Shown here: positions 12,656 to 26,290 of the stretch, piece by piece | Numbering within the stretch: position 1 is the stretch's first letter | How the letters are laid out: each line of letters begins with the position of its first letter | DNA from: Dermatophagoides farinae | Lineage: Eukaryota; Arthropoda; Arachnida; Sarcoptiformes; Pyroglyphidae | Assembly: GCF_024713945.1 (NCBI RefSeq) | Contig: NC_134681.1 | Coordinates: 1,240,001 to 1,304,000 of the forward strand | Length of the DNA stretch: 64,000 bases | Direction: 5' to 3' | The notes under the pieces: model-generated | What the model saw: the letters and a program-made list of their open reading frames with translations, nothing else | Database searches by the model: none | What the model was told of the DNA's origin: nothing | Program-made: the position numbers and the translations under genes

Positions 12656-13534
12656 TCAATTACTGGCCAATGATTCTTCTTTGTGTCGAACAATTTCATC
12701 AATTTCTGTAAATTTTTGTCGAATATAATAATTTAGATTAGCCTGTGCATCATTCACAAGATCTTTACTTAGCCGTTTAAGATCTTTTTCCATAAATTTT
12801 TTATGAAAATTTCTATCTTTTATACGATCTTTAATTTTTTGTCCAGCTAATCGTACGGATTTAATTAATGCTTGACGATGTTCAGTGGTTATACGTGGCA
12901 TTCGTATATAGATTACATTACCATCAGGTTGTGGATTTAGATTTAAACCAGATTCTTGAATGGCCAATAATGCTGGCTTAACAGCAGCCGGTGTTGCTGA
13001 TAGATTAATGATTAGATCATTTTGTTTACGTACAATATTGACAATATCACCCAATGTTACTTTCATTCCATCATATGATATTTCCAAACTATTTTTATAA
13101 GATGAAAAGAAAATTATTTTTTAGATAGACAGACACAGAAAAACACAATAGATAATTATAACAAACCTTTCAATGACACGTGGATTGAGTTTAACATTAA
13201 AATTTAGCTTCAAATCATTTTTAAATTCATCAATCATCAAATCAACTTGTGAACGTAGTTCTTCATATTGCATTACTTGTTCCATTTCATCATCATTGAG
13301 CATTACTTTTGGCCGATCGGATCGATTTTTTTCTCTTACACGATCTTTTCCTTTAGCCAATGATCGTATTGACATTGTCATCGGTTGATGATGAATGATT
13401 TGTTCCAATGATGATAATGGAGCCAGATGATTAAATTCAAATCGAAATTGTCTCATTAATACATTCGACATTGATCGTTGTTTCAATATCGTCGAATAAA
13501 TGATAAAACGTCCAAACAATCGTGATGTTAACAT
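12656..13534 (-). CDS. MRRF: Mitochondrial ribosome recycling factor
   Basis: Two minus-strand exons, 13534-13167 and 13088-12656, join in phase to 266 residues, close to the usual size of animal MRRF (about 260). The chosen start (MLTSRLFGRF) gives a basic, hydroxylated N-terminus suited to mitochondrial import; an in-frame upstream ATG at 13618 exists but is less likely. After the presequence come the RRF head and body: QVDLMIDEFKNDLKLNF, then LEISYDGMKVTLGDIVNIVRKQNDLIINLS, IRMPRITTEHRQALIKSVRLAGQKIKDRI, and a C-terminal helix (KDLVNDAQANLNYYIRQKFTEIDEIVRHKEESL). The protein acts with mitochondrial EF-G2 to split ribosomes after termination (established for the family). Confidence 0.93.
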
Positions 13535-14436
13535 TGTTATTTGGTTTGTTACAAACAAAAGAAAAAAACGATCAATGTTAGAGCGAATTCCAGAAACTTC
13601 AAAACAATGGAATATCAAGATTTTTCAGCAAAATCCAGCAAAAAAAAGCGGCAAAATAAACAAAATCTAAATCCACAAAACATCAACAAACAGAATGTGA
13701 CCATATGATTTTAAAAAATGAATGGCTCCATCTATTGATGAATGAATTGATGCATTTTTTTTCATTGGAAAAAAACAAGATTTTTTTTTCGTCCAAATAT
13801 TAATAATATATTATAATAATTTAATTCATTCGAATAATAATAATAATAATAAGTAATAATAATTAATTAATAAATCGAAAAATCAAATATCAAGTCAAGT
13901 CAAGAAAGTGTGTGTGTGTGTGTATGTCGATGTCATATAACGAGTAGCAAGCAAGTAAAAAAAAGTGGAACAAAAAAAAAAAATTCAATTTCAATTCGTA
14001 TACAAGAATAGTGTCTGAATAAATGTGTATTGTCTCTAGGTGATCAAGATGAAGTGATAATAATAATAATAATATTCAAAGATCAAAATTCAGTCGAATG
14101 TAAAATAAAATTGATATATTAATGTGTTTGTGTGTGTGTGTGTGTGGGTGTGTTTGGGTGTGGTGTGTAGGATGGATGTTTCCAATTTTTTTTTTTCATT
14201 AATATAATTGTTCTTTATGGCAAAGTTTTATAAATGCATTATAATAATGTATGGTAGAATGTGTTGGGTATAATGTGACCAATTATATATTATAGATATA
14301 GATAATATTTAAATAAGAAAAAAAAGTAAAAGTGGGTGTGTGTGTGTTTGTGTGTTATTTACACATATTATATTATTATAATATATAATAAAATGAATTT
14401 GAAAAAATGCATAGTTTTTTTTTGTTTAAATAAAAT
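13535..14436. other. Intergenic region between MRRF start and osa stop
   Basis: It contains the MRRF promoter side and the osa 3' UTR. Visible: a CCATCTATTGATG motif at 13728-13740, (AAT)n near 13837-13852 and 14056-14074, and TG runs near 13909-13922, 14126-14146 and 14335-14354. No coding signal. Confidence 0.6.
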
Positions 14437-17400
14437 TCAAGTAGTTGTACCATTAATAGTAGCAGTAGTTGTTGCTGTTGCTATTGTTGTTGTTGTTGTT
14501 GTTGTTGTAGAATTTAATAATACATTTTCTTGTGACGATAAATTTGGTTCTTTTGTTACAATAGAATTATTATTATTATAGTTAATAATTGTCTCAAATG
14601 AACATTCATATAGTATATCGGCTATAATTGATGATATGGATGTATCCAATATTTGTGACATACTTAATGATAAAAGACGTTGTTCATGCTGTATAAATAA
14701 TGAATGATTTTCAGAATAACGTGCCAATGTTCGTAAAATTGTAGCAGCACGTCTAACCATATCAGGTGTTGTACCGATTGCATCAAAATTTTCACGTAAA
14801 TATTGTATACCATGTGCATTGGCAATACTTAATGCACTTTGTTCGGCTTGTTCAATGAAACCTAATAATAATGATACTGAATAACCACTTAATGCTATTA
14901 CACGAACAACAGATGGATCGGCTGTTGCAAAATTCGATATGAGAACAATGGAAAATTCACGTATAGTTTGATCTTCATTGCGTACAAGTGAACGGGTTAA
15001 ATTTTTAAGAAATTTTTCAATTCTTGTCCACGGTGGTGTAGCCAATATTAGATCAACATTTGATTCATAAATTGATAGCTTCGACAATGCTTCATATGCT
15101 AAACGACGTGGTGATAGAGTATTTGGTGCAGATGGAAATGCATCCTGTGCATATGATGATGGACAAATAGCCCAATGTAATAGGCCATCTAATAAGGCAA
15201 GTGTTATTGATTCAGGAAATGAAGACAAATCCAATTGTCCACTGATATTAGCCAATGTGACCATTGTATTTTCACGTATCAAATGTAATGCTTCCCACCA
15301 CCATTCTTTTTCTGGTCCATCCGAATCCATCATACAATCTGATTTATCTGAACGACGATCATCTGAATCGTTTTTCTCATCTATCAAATTGAACATTGTT
15401 TCTTCATCCAAACGATTGGCAGCAATTTTTGTACAATCAATTTCTGAAATTTTACGTTTCTTTTTCAATGCATGTACATGATGTAACAGAATCAATCGTG
15501 ATAGAATAAGTAAAAGGCATGAACTACGACACATTTCAATATCATTTCCAGGGACAAATGTTAAATTTCTAATCAGATTCGATACGGTCAAACATCGACT
15601 TTTAATCGAATCTTGATATTCACGACCAGTACAAACAGCTGGTTCTTCTTGATCATAGGATTCATCTTCAAAATCTGGTTGATGTAAACGTTTCCAATAT
15701 CTTTCACGATCAGTTGGATGAATTTTTGGATATTGATCATCATCAATAGTATCATCGCCATCATTACTGTTATTATCTTCAACTTTTTCATCGTTTCGTA
15801 TATATTTTTTATCCATTTTCGATCGATGTCCATTCGTATGATGATTTTCACAATTTTCACCATTTTGTACAACTATTTCAACATCGTCATCATCATCATC
15901 ATCATCATCATCAGCATTATCATTAACATCATTGTTGTTGCTATGATTATTCTTATACTTGATCAATCGACAAAAACGTAGATATCTTTCTTTTGGTTCC
16001 ATATGTGATTGTATATGTGTAGTGGTTTCACCGCCACCTTTTTGCCAATGTTCATAACCGGTACTGAAACCATTAACACTTGGATCCCATCGTTTATCAT
16101 AATCCATAATGAAAAGATTCTTATCCTTTTTCACTTTGACCGTTTTACCATTTCGAGTTACATTCGTATAGTTATTTGTTTGATCCTGGAACAGGGTAAG
16201 TTTTGGTCTTCCATTTAATTTAAATTTACGATTTAGAAATTGTTCAATATCATCATCATCTTCACTTGGTAATAGATCATCTTGTTGATTTTTTCGATCA
16301 CGATCCAATTCATACCATTTCAATTGATTTGAATTCACGTGATTTGGTCGTGATTTTGAATCACCATTTAGATTTCCATTCGACAATTGTTTTTCTTGTT
16401 TTTGTCGTTGTTGCCGATCTTCATAGCCAATTTCAATATCATCAAACATTGAATCAAACATTTCATTGAGATAGCGTCGATAATGTTCAAGAAGAACGTC
16501 AAGTAGTCCAGGCATATTTGGTAGACTTAAAAATAATAGGCTAACATCATCATTTGATATGACATTCAATACATCCAATGCATATGTTGATTCGGCTAAA
16601 AGACCGGATTTAAGTGCCATATAAACACGCCATGCATCTACCGGTGCAATATCACGGGCCATTAATTTACGTCGTTTTGATGGTATCGGTACAGTTGCTT
16701 CGATAGAATTAGGTGGAAATATGGCCGTTGGTGGTGGTGGTGGCTGCTGCTGTGATAATTCATTGCCACGTTGTGGACGCATTAGTTGGCCAGAAGCACC
16801 AGAATGATGATGATGGTGGTGATGATGATGTGCAGAAGATCCGGAACTCGGCCCATATGATCCACCTGTTGGTGGATATTGAGATCCATATGGATGAGGT
16901 GGCGGTTGAGATGCTAAATTCATCATTGACGGAGGCATTTTTGATCCGGCTCCCGTAAGATACATTGAATGTGGTCCACTCGCAACATTACCAGTGGCAT
17001 TATTAGCATGTGATATTTGACCAAAACTAGATCGTGATGATGGTTGATCTGTTTGTTGAGCAGTTTGTTGTGGCTGTGGTGTAGGTGGCGGTACATTACG
17101 CATACCATATTGTCCAGGTGGCATCATTTTACCCCCTTGTGGTGGATGTGTCGAACCCGGTGGAAAATGTGGTTGTGAACCAGGTGGACCGAATTCTGGA
17201 CCATAACCCCCACCGGAATTACCACCGCTACCAGGTGGATAGCGATTTGATGACCAATGTGCAGTTGTCATTGGTGAATCCATTGCATTTGATGGCGTAG
17301 ATGATGATCCAGTTGATGATGATGATGATGGTGGTGGTGGTGGACCACTACGTTGATCGTGCCAACCACCTGGAACCGAATCACGTGGTCCACTAGCTGA

Positions 17401-20400
17401 ATTTCCTGGGTATCCAGGATGTTGAGGGTAAAAACCACCAGTTGAATGTTGACCCGCAGGCATACGATAATTATCACGGCCACCCCAAGCAGCAGCACTT
17501 GGTGGAGATGATCCAGGTGGTGGTCCACTATTACGACCATGGCCACCATGTAGATGTGTACTGCTAGATGATGAGGAATTCGGATAATTTTGTGATGGTG
17601 GTCCATGAGGAGGAGGAGGAGGCGGATACTGTGATGGTGATCCACTATAACCGCCACTGGCACCAGAATTATCTGGCGTTTGTTTAGTAAAATCCGGATG
17701 TCGTTTTGATTGAGGATAACGTTGCGTTGACATCCATGATATATTCGTTTGTGCTTGCATTGCTGAACTTGTAATTGGTTTACCCGAATTGGTTGGAGGT
17801 GTTGGTGAACTAGCTGCGCTTCCATTTCCACTATTACCACTTGTATTTGACGTAGGTCCATATGAATTTTGTGCGAATCCCTGTAAAAAAAATGACAGAA
17901 ATTAGTAAAATAGTCTTATTTTTAATATTTTGTTCATTCGAATAAATTCAATTCCAAATAAAACATGATGAAAATAATGGGAAAAATCAAAAACCTACTT
18001 GTGATGGATGGGTTGCATTCTGATTGCTGTTGTTGCTGCTACTATTGCCGGTATTGTTGTTGTTGTTCGAATTGGATGCATTTGTAGAATTATTTGGCTG
18101 CTGTTGTGATTGCTGGCCACCATTACCAGTACCGGTAGCATTATTAGCTACCGATGTAGGTACAACAGGTGATGCTGTTCCACTGGTAGTATTGGAAGCA
18201 GCAGCAGTAGCAGCAGCAGCTTGAGCAGAATTTTGTGATAATTTAGCAGCTAATAGGCGTTGTGCAAGTGGACTTTGCATGCGTATGGCACTCTGCTGTC
18301 AGTTGGTTGATTTTTGGTTTTCAACAAAAGAATGGGGGGTGGAGAAACACCCATATAAATAGACAACAACAGCAACAACAGTACAAACACATACACAAGA
18401 CAGGCACATTAACACAAACAGAATTTGGTCATTTGTATGTTTAAAAGCAAGCATCCAAGGGCCAAAATAAAGAAAATCAAAAACAAAAAATAAAAAAAAA
18501 CAAAAAAAAGAATTGTAAAATCAAAAATTTTGAACAAAACAAAATAAAAACGGACACAAAAAGCTATTATTAAAAACAAAATGATAGACTCACATTATAT
18601 GGTTCGGCCGTTTTATTACCAGCTGGAGGCGGAGGTGGTGGATAACCAGGATCTTGAGATCCAGGATTATTTGGTGGATATGGTTGTTGTGATTGTGGTG
18701 GTCCACTGTTAGTAGGCGGTTGACCTGGTGGTGGTCCAGAACCAACATTTGCATTCGATGAGCTATGATGAGGATGTGGTTGTGATGGTGGTGGCTGTAC
18801 ATAAGGTGATCTATTTGGATATTGACCGGATGGTCCACCGGCATTATTAGGCATAGGATATCGATGACCACCAGGGGGTGGGGGTGGTGGATAGCCACCA
18901 GGCTGACTATGATGTTGTTCATATGAATTGCGTGCTGGTGATGGTGGTGGCGGATGCGATTCATTCGTTGTATATGGTGGCTGTTGTTGTGGACCATATG
19001 ATCCATGGCCATAATATGGTCCATGTGGATGCATCGGGCCATTCATAGCTGCAGTCATACGTGATCCATATGGATTTTGATTACCACCAACACTATTTGG
19101 TGGTGGTGGTGGTGCACCTTCGGGTGCGGCTGAATTTGAACGCTGTGGATAATGTGGTGGTTGATCTGATGTTGGATAACCATGACCCACAGCTGGAGGA
19201 CCATCAGGAAGAGGTGGTGGTGGAGGATAACCACTATTTGCATGTGGTGGTGGTGGTCCTGAATTCGGTGGTGGACCACTTGTTTGGCCATAAAAAGATC
19301 CTATTAACAAAAAAATAATTGTCTGAGAAACATTGCTTTTGTTACTCATAAAATATTTTTACCTGTAGTATTTGGCATTGGATAATGTTGTGGCTGTCTT
19401 GTGGGTCCATATTGACCCGGTGGCGGGGGTGGCGGCGGTTGTTGTTGTCCAGCGGCCGCTGATTTTGGTACTCGTGCCGGTGATGATGATGATGAGGATG
19501 AAACAGTATCTTCATCGGCAAATGGATCTTTGATGCTAACACTTTCATGATTGCCAATATTATTCGGATGATGTGGATGATGGGGAGGATGATGTGGATG
19601 ATGATGATTTGGACCGGCCGTAGTATTTGGTGGTGGTGGTGGTGGTGGTCCACCATATGGTGTTTGTTGTTGTGAATTATGATGATGATAATCCGGATGA
19701 GGAGGGGGTGGAGGGTATGGTCCTTGTTGTGAATGTGGATGATGATATGTAGATGCATTTCCCAGTCCATTTGGTCCATAATTATTTTGATCTATATCTG
19801 GTGGTGGTGGCGGAGGCGGATATCCAGGATGCATATTTTGATGTTGTGGATGGCCAGGATGATGACCAGGATGATATGATCCAGGTGGACCAGGTGGACC
19901 ACCACCACTACCCATCGGACCGGAAGGTGAATCATTAGGTGAAAGACGTGGTGTAGTTGGTGTTGAACGACCAGAATTAGTTAATTTTGATTGTGCAGTC
20001 GATTTTTTTCGATTAACATTAGCGACATCAGCTGCCGATAATAACGAACCAACATCGATACCTCCAAGATCGAATTTACATTCAAATGCTAATAAATGTT
20101 TCATATATTGTTTTCGCAGTGTATATGATGCACTTGAAGAATTGGCAATATTACATAATTGGGCGCAATCTTTCCACATTTTTGACTTTGTCACATCTTG
20201 ATATCCACCACGTTCTTTGACCAACATATAAAGCCGATAAAGATCAACCGGTACTTTACTTATAGTTGGTACTTGATTCAATGGTGTACCACATTCATCG
20301 AGAAATTGAAAATATTTATCCAGAAATGGTTTCCGATCCGGATCATCAGACATTTCATATAATTTTTGTACATTGTCAGGCCGCTAAAATTTTTTTTTTT

Positions 20401-22105
20401 TAAATACGAGATTAAAATTAGACCATCAAGAATATCGACAAACCTTTGAATTATGTACAGTAATATGTGCATCACCACCAACTGGATATTGTTGTTGACT
20501 ATTTCCACTATTGATTGCCGGCGACGATGGTGCCGGTGTTCGTGGCCAACTTGGACTCGATACAGAATCAAAATCATCATGAAATGATGATAATGATGCT
20601 GCACCTGGTGATCCAAGATTCGATGTATTTGGCGTTTGTGGATGTAACATTTGTGATGATGGATGATGTGTAGATTTTGGATTATGCGATTTATTATTAT
20701 TGACATTTGTTGTCGCTGTACTTGTATTACTATTTGAATTACTATTATGTGGTGTTGATGATGATGATGATGATTGTATATCACCCGAAGCACATGAATC
20801 ATCGGCACGATCCTGTGATGATGCCGTTGATGTTTGGCTCACTTCATCCATTATTGGTGGAGGCTGCGGTTGTAATCTTTGATGATGATGATGATGATGT
20901 TGTTGTTGTGGATGACCACCATTACTGGTTATACTATTATTATTATTAGATTGTGATGCGGAATTTGCCACTGCTGATGATTGTTGAGATTCATTCGTAC
21001 CATAGACTAATCAAGGATGATGATGATAATAAAAGATATATTATGAATAGAATCATGATCATTATAGAATATTATTATAAAGCTTACCATTTGGATGTTG
21101 TTGATGATGATGTGGGGAATGATGGCCACCTACTCCTGGTCCTGATAGCATTGATGCCGGTGAATTCGCTTGTGGTGGCATTGATTGTGGATGTCCATGC
21201 GGTGGTGGTGGATGTAGAGGATGTCCCCCAGGTTGGCCATGAGGTGACATTGAAGAATTTGGATGATGATTTGGTGGTCCAGGTGGTGGTGGTGGTGGTC
21301 CATAACCACTTGATGGATGTGGTGGTGGATATCCTACATAATTTTTATTCATTTGTGCCTGTTGTTGTTGTTGATGAGGTGACATTTGCGGATGTGGATG
21401 TCTCATTGAATAATATGGTGGAATATTTCCTGTTGATGATCCAGGGGGTGGATGATGCAGTCCTGGTGGTGGTGGTGGTGGAGGTCCAGACATCCTATGT
21501 GATGGAGGTGGACCATAATTTCCATATGCTGAGGGCATTTGTTGCTGTTGTTGTGGAGGGGGAGGAGGTGTTACGCCTGGTGGTGCACCACTTGATACTG
21601 GAGGTCTATTAGCAGGACCACCGCCAGGATATTGACTAGGTGGTGGCATCATCATTGGAGGCATTGGCGAATATTGTGGATGATGAGGATGTGGATGATG
21701 ATGAGATTGATGATGTGGTGGTGGTCCAGGTGGTGGTTGTGCTCCATAACTATGTTGATGTGGGGGAGGTGGTGGATAACCACCACCACCTACAGGACCA
21801 GCATTCGGATGATGTAAATTACCAGGATGTGGAGGCATCATTTGTCCACCACTATATGGTCCATAGCCACCATAACGGGTTTGTGATTGTTGTTGCTGTT
21901 GATGACTAGTGGCTGCTGATGATGAAGTCGGTATCGATACCGAGACCATCGATGGAGATGATGCCGATGATGAATGATTGGCCGTCGATGTTTGCATTGA
22001 TGATGATGATGTGGGAGGTGATGGTGTTGGAATAGGTGTTGCCGGTTTACTACCACCGCCACCACCACCACCACTTGCAGGTGTTGCACGTCCAGTTTCT
22101 TCCAT
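14437..22105 (-). CDS. osa: Osa/ARID1 (BAF250) SWI/SNF chromatin-remodelling subunit
   Basis: Six minus-strand exons (22105-21088, 21006-20444, 20383-19363, 19300-18594, 18295-17999, 17880-14437) join in phase to 2349 residues, near human ARID1A (2285). The N-terminal 520 residues are Gly/Pro/His/Gln/Ser-rich. Exon 3 carries the ARID DNA-binding domain (about residues 528-632): LYEMSDDPDRKPFLDKYFQF, GTPLNQVPTISK, DLYRLYMLVKERGGYQDVTKSKMWKDCAQ. A second Pro/Gly-rich region follows. The C-terminal BAF250 domain starts near residue 1600 (ARDIAPVDAWRVYMALKSGLLAES, then SLPNMPGLLDVLLEHYRRYLNEMF) and runs nearly to the end, with several acidic or Asn-rich inserts, including a run of Asp. The protein is the defining subunit of the BAF complex in the nucleus. 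Proline-coding repeats produce many long spurious ORFs on the opposite strand and in other frames. Confidence 0.95.
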
Positions 22106-25100
22106 TTATTATATTATAAATATGAATTTTCGTTCAATTTTTGCATATGCAAATCTTTTTTTTTTTTTGCAAGAATTTTCCAATTTTTCTTTTATAAATT
22201 ATAAATTATATAATAATATATTGATTCAAGAAGTTGTTGTTTTTCAAGAAGCTCTACAGGTATCACTTCTTCTTATTCTTCTTCTTGTTTGTTGATGTTG
22301 TTGTTGTTCAATTTTATTTTTTTCCCATGCATATACACAAAACAATTAATTTAATAATATAAAATTGATTTTCAGATCACAGAATGAAAGAATTTGGAAT
22401 TATTTTCTTCTTTTTGAACAAAAATAATACATAGATAGAATCAATTCAAATGAATGAATTATCATCATTCATTTTAAAATCACCAACAACAACAAAAATC
22501 GAAATTTTGGTTGACATCGAAATATCGAATGATCGATGAATTGGCTAGGCTTATTACACACATACACAAACACACACAGAGAGAGTTACACTTGAATCTT
22601 TTAATGTTAAGTCTGAAGAAATAAAAATCAATTTTCAAAATTGATGAAATCAATCACAAATCGTAGTTTTTTTTTATCAATTCAAATAAATATAAATTAA
22701 ACGAGAAAAAAAAATAAAATTTAAACCAGACAAATAAAACAAACAAAAAAACAAAGAAGAATGACGAATAATAAGATGTTGAGGTGCCTGGTTTGTTTTT
22801 TTTTTTTTTGTTTAGTTCTCTAGGTGGTTTTCTGGTTGTATTCTGATGTTCGGGGCGTTTTATGAATCATATATATATAAATAATATATATTCAGTCAAA
22901 TTGATTCAGTCTGATGTTTATTTTGGTTGGTGATTCAAGATGATTCAATCTGATGGTGATATAATCATCATCATCATCATCATCATCCATAGCAGAAAAG
23001 GAAAAAAAAATTTTTTTTTCTTTTTTTGCTTCGTTCTTTATAGAGTTGCTTTGGCTGACTTGTTTTTATTATTATTTCACTTCGTTCTTGTTGAATTTTT
23101 TCTTCTTCTCCTTTTTTTTCTATGTTGTGTTGTGTGTGATATTAAGTTTGGTGGTTTATAAAAATTTTTTCTTTCTTTCTTTCTTGTTTGCTTCGTTTTA
23201 CTCTTATAACAACGGAGGATGATGTTGAACAACAGCGACTATGACGACGACTACGATGGCAGCCATGATGATGTTGATATTTGTTGATGATGATGATGAT
23301 GATGATGGTAGCAACAGCAGTAAATATAAACACAAGGCAGCAAATAGCGGCGTCGACAATAAACCAAATGTGTTGATAATAATCAACAACAACAAAACTA
23401 GCAAGCTAGTTTTACTTGGATATTTTTATTTTTATTTTATTTTTTTTTTTTTTTTGGTAGTTAACTCGTTAAATATTTGCCATCAAAACTGATCGAATGA
23501 ATATAATTCGATGGCTATTTTAAATGTGTGATTGACCGATGATCAATAAAATAGATTCAATGAAAACTATTCCAAAATGAAACAATAATTGATTCATTGG
23601 ATAGATATGGTGATGATGATGATGAATTTGGACATACACACATACACACACACACATAAACAAACGATAATAATCGGATAAAATGATGATGAATTATAAG
23701 TGATGATTTTTTTTCTTCTTCTTTTGTTTCAAATCAATCAATAATCAATGATTGAAACAAAAATAAAGAAAAAAAAAATTTATTAAAAAAACAAACAAAA
23801 CATGTTTCCTATGTTTTTGTTGCATACAACAATGATGAAAACAATCGGAAAAAAATAACGTTTGATTATTGATGTATGAGCAATGTGAAGAATTTTTTTT
23901 TTTGATTCAAAAACAAAAAAAATTTCTCCCATATGATAATTATATCGAGAATGATGTAATATATACACACACATTATCACATCATCATAGACACACATGC
24001 ATGCATTATATATATTAATTATTATTATTATCTAATAATAATCGATCAGTCAACCAATTTTTGTAGTTGTTGTTGTTGTCTGTATGTATTAATCGAAATT
24101 TTTTTTTTTAAAATTCTATGATGATTTGAACTATATCAATTGTGTATATCCCCACATTCAGTCACAGGATTGTTGTTGTTGTTGTTGTTGTATTGTGTTA
24201 TTAGGTTTTTCCATTCATTATGATGATGATGATGATGATGAAGAAGCAGAAGCTTACCAAAAAAAAAATCAACAAAATTATCACTAGAAATGAATGAATG
24301 AAAAAAAAAACTGTAAATTAGCGGCAACACAATTCAATGGCGGTGGCGGCAACAACGACAACGACGGCTATACCCCCGATAGCGGTATAAAGGGATATAA
24401 TTTTTTCATTTTTTTTGTTTTGTTTTTGCTGCTTCATTCAAATTGTAGCCGAAACGGACATATACACAATTTATAATTGGGTAAAAATAAAAATAAAAAA
24501 AAACACGACGACGACGAGAATGATGGAAAAAAAAATTCAAATCAAATGAAACTCAGTTGTATATTGTGTGTGTGTGTGTGTGGATGACAAACGATGATGA
24601 TGGTGGATGGATATAATGTGTGTTTGTGTGTGTCTGTATTATGGCAGCAAGAAGCAAACAGAGCGAGCAATAGTGGGAGGGGAGATAACAACAAAAAAAA
24701 AATTAGAAATGAGATAGTGATAGAGATCACGATTCAAAAAAGACACACACACACATACAATGGAGTATAAAATATATATTGGTATTGAGAAAAAGGAGAA
24801 TGAGAACAAAAATCCAACTACAACCACCACCACCACCACCATCAACCATCAACCATCAACCAACATTATCATCATCATCAAAAGGAAAGAGAGAAACTTG
24901 TATTTTCAGTTCAGTTCAATTCATTTCAATTCAATCTAAAAGAAAGAAAGAAAGAAAATTTCATTTCATTTCATTTAGTCGTTTCATCGTATGATCCACA
25001 ACATAACAAACAACAGCCAACCAACCAAACCAAACCAATAATAATGGGCTATATACACACACACACACACACACACACGCACATGAAACGAACGAATGAA

Positions 25101-26167
25101 AAGCAATTTACGAATTGTTCATTCGTTCATATATATATTTACAAAAAAAAATTGTACATACAGGGGGTTAAAATAGCCGTCCCCTTTCCTTTTTCCTCAA
25201 TAATAATAATAATAAGGCCTCAATCTTTCGTCTTTTTTTTTTTTTTTTTTTTTTTGGTTGTTGTTTGTTGCCATTTTATTTTCATCATCATCATCATCAT
25301 AGTCGTCGTCGTAGTTGAACCAGCCATCTCTCTCTATCTCTCTCTTTTTAGCCTCTATTTTTTTTATTTTACTTGTAAAATGAAATAAAATTCGGGCACG
25401 ACCATTGTGTGTGCATATATATTTTTGTTGTTGGTCGTCGTAGTGGTTGTAAATGATGATAGTGGTGATGGTGGTGGTGGTGGAAATAATTGATTACGTT
25501 TTGTTTGAAAGGTCCTTTCTTTATTTTGTAACAAACAAACAAACAACTATATCGAATGAACGAAACGAAAGAAATTTTTTTTTACTAAGATGGATTTTAG
25601 TTTTATTTTATTATATTATAAACGGCAAAGTATCCATCTATTATAATCAACAATATATCTAAACCTAAAAAAAACCCACGCCAGGCCAGAAATGAAAGAC
25701 AAAGAAATTTGGACAGACAGACAAAAAGTATCGTTTGTGGTAGTAGCATAATGGATAATGAAATTATTCTTAACAAAAAAAAACAAAAAAAAAACGCGCG
25801 CATATTTTATATCGAATGAATTGAAATAAGCAAAATAATCATGTTATCATAATACGCATGCGTTCAATACAATCAAAATCGATACATTCAAAATATGAAG
25901 AAGAAGAAGTAGTAGTGGTTCATGTATAATGCAATATTATTGCCATTTTAGACAATGTGTATATCATGAAGAGAATATAATATTTTGAATCATCAACAAA
26001 AATGAAATCCACAAAATAATAAAAAAAAACAGGGGCCCCAAATGTCCGACCCACGATAATGATGACGACGACGACGACCACGACCAACTTGATTGATGAT
26101 GATAATGTGTTTATGCCGTAGTAGTGGCAGTACTATTTTTTTTTTAATTTTATTTCTTTGCCAATCA

Positions 26168-26290
26168 CAGTGCTTCCCAAACTGTGGTGGTGCGCAAATA
26201 GCAATTTTGTGCAATAAAATTAGTATAGTACACACAATGCTAACACAGTGATGGTTGGTGGTCGGTCAAGAAAATTTGAGAAACGCTATA
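26168..26290. mobile_element. hAT-type MITE (non-autonomous DNA transposon relic)
   Basis: The left end CAGTGCTTCCCAAACTGT resembles the typical hAT terminus (CAG-G-TTC-CAAA). The reverse complement of the right end, AGCGTTTCTCAAATTTT, aligns with it at 11 of 15 positions. The flanks GCCAATCA (26160-26167) and GCCTATCA (26291-26298) match at 7 of 8 bases, the 8-bp target duplication expected for hAT. The 123-bp element has no coding capacity. Confidence 0.6.

Noticed and set aside
13535-13618. Upstream in-frame ATG for MRRF (28 more residues)
   Set aside because: The extension is hydrophobic/aromatic and not presequence-like, while the internal Met gives a typical import signal and normal protein length.
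16713-21909. Many long plus-strand and alternate-frame ORFs (Val/Asp/His-rich) across the osa gene
   Set aside because: They are shadows of CCA/CAT/GGT codon repeats in the real minus-strand frame; the true frame carries the ARID and BAF250 domains.
24294-24476. ORF with KLAATQFNGGGGNNDNDGYTPDSGIKG
   Set aside because: A plausible exon-like segment, but no matching donor site or partner exon could be found within the region, and the rest of the frame is poly-Phe/Leu.
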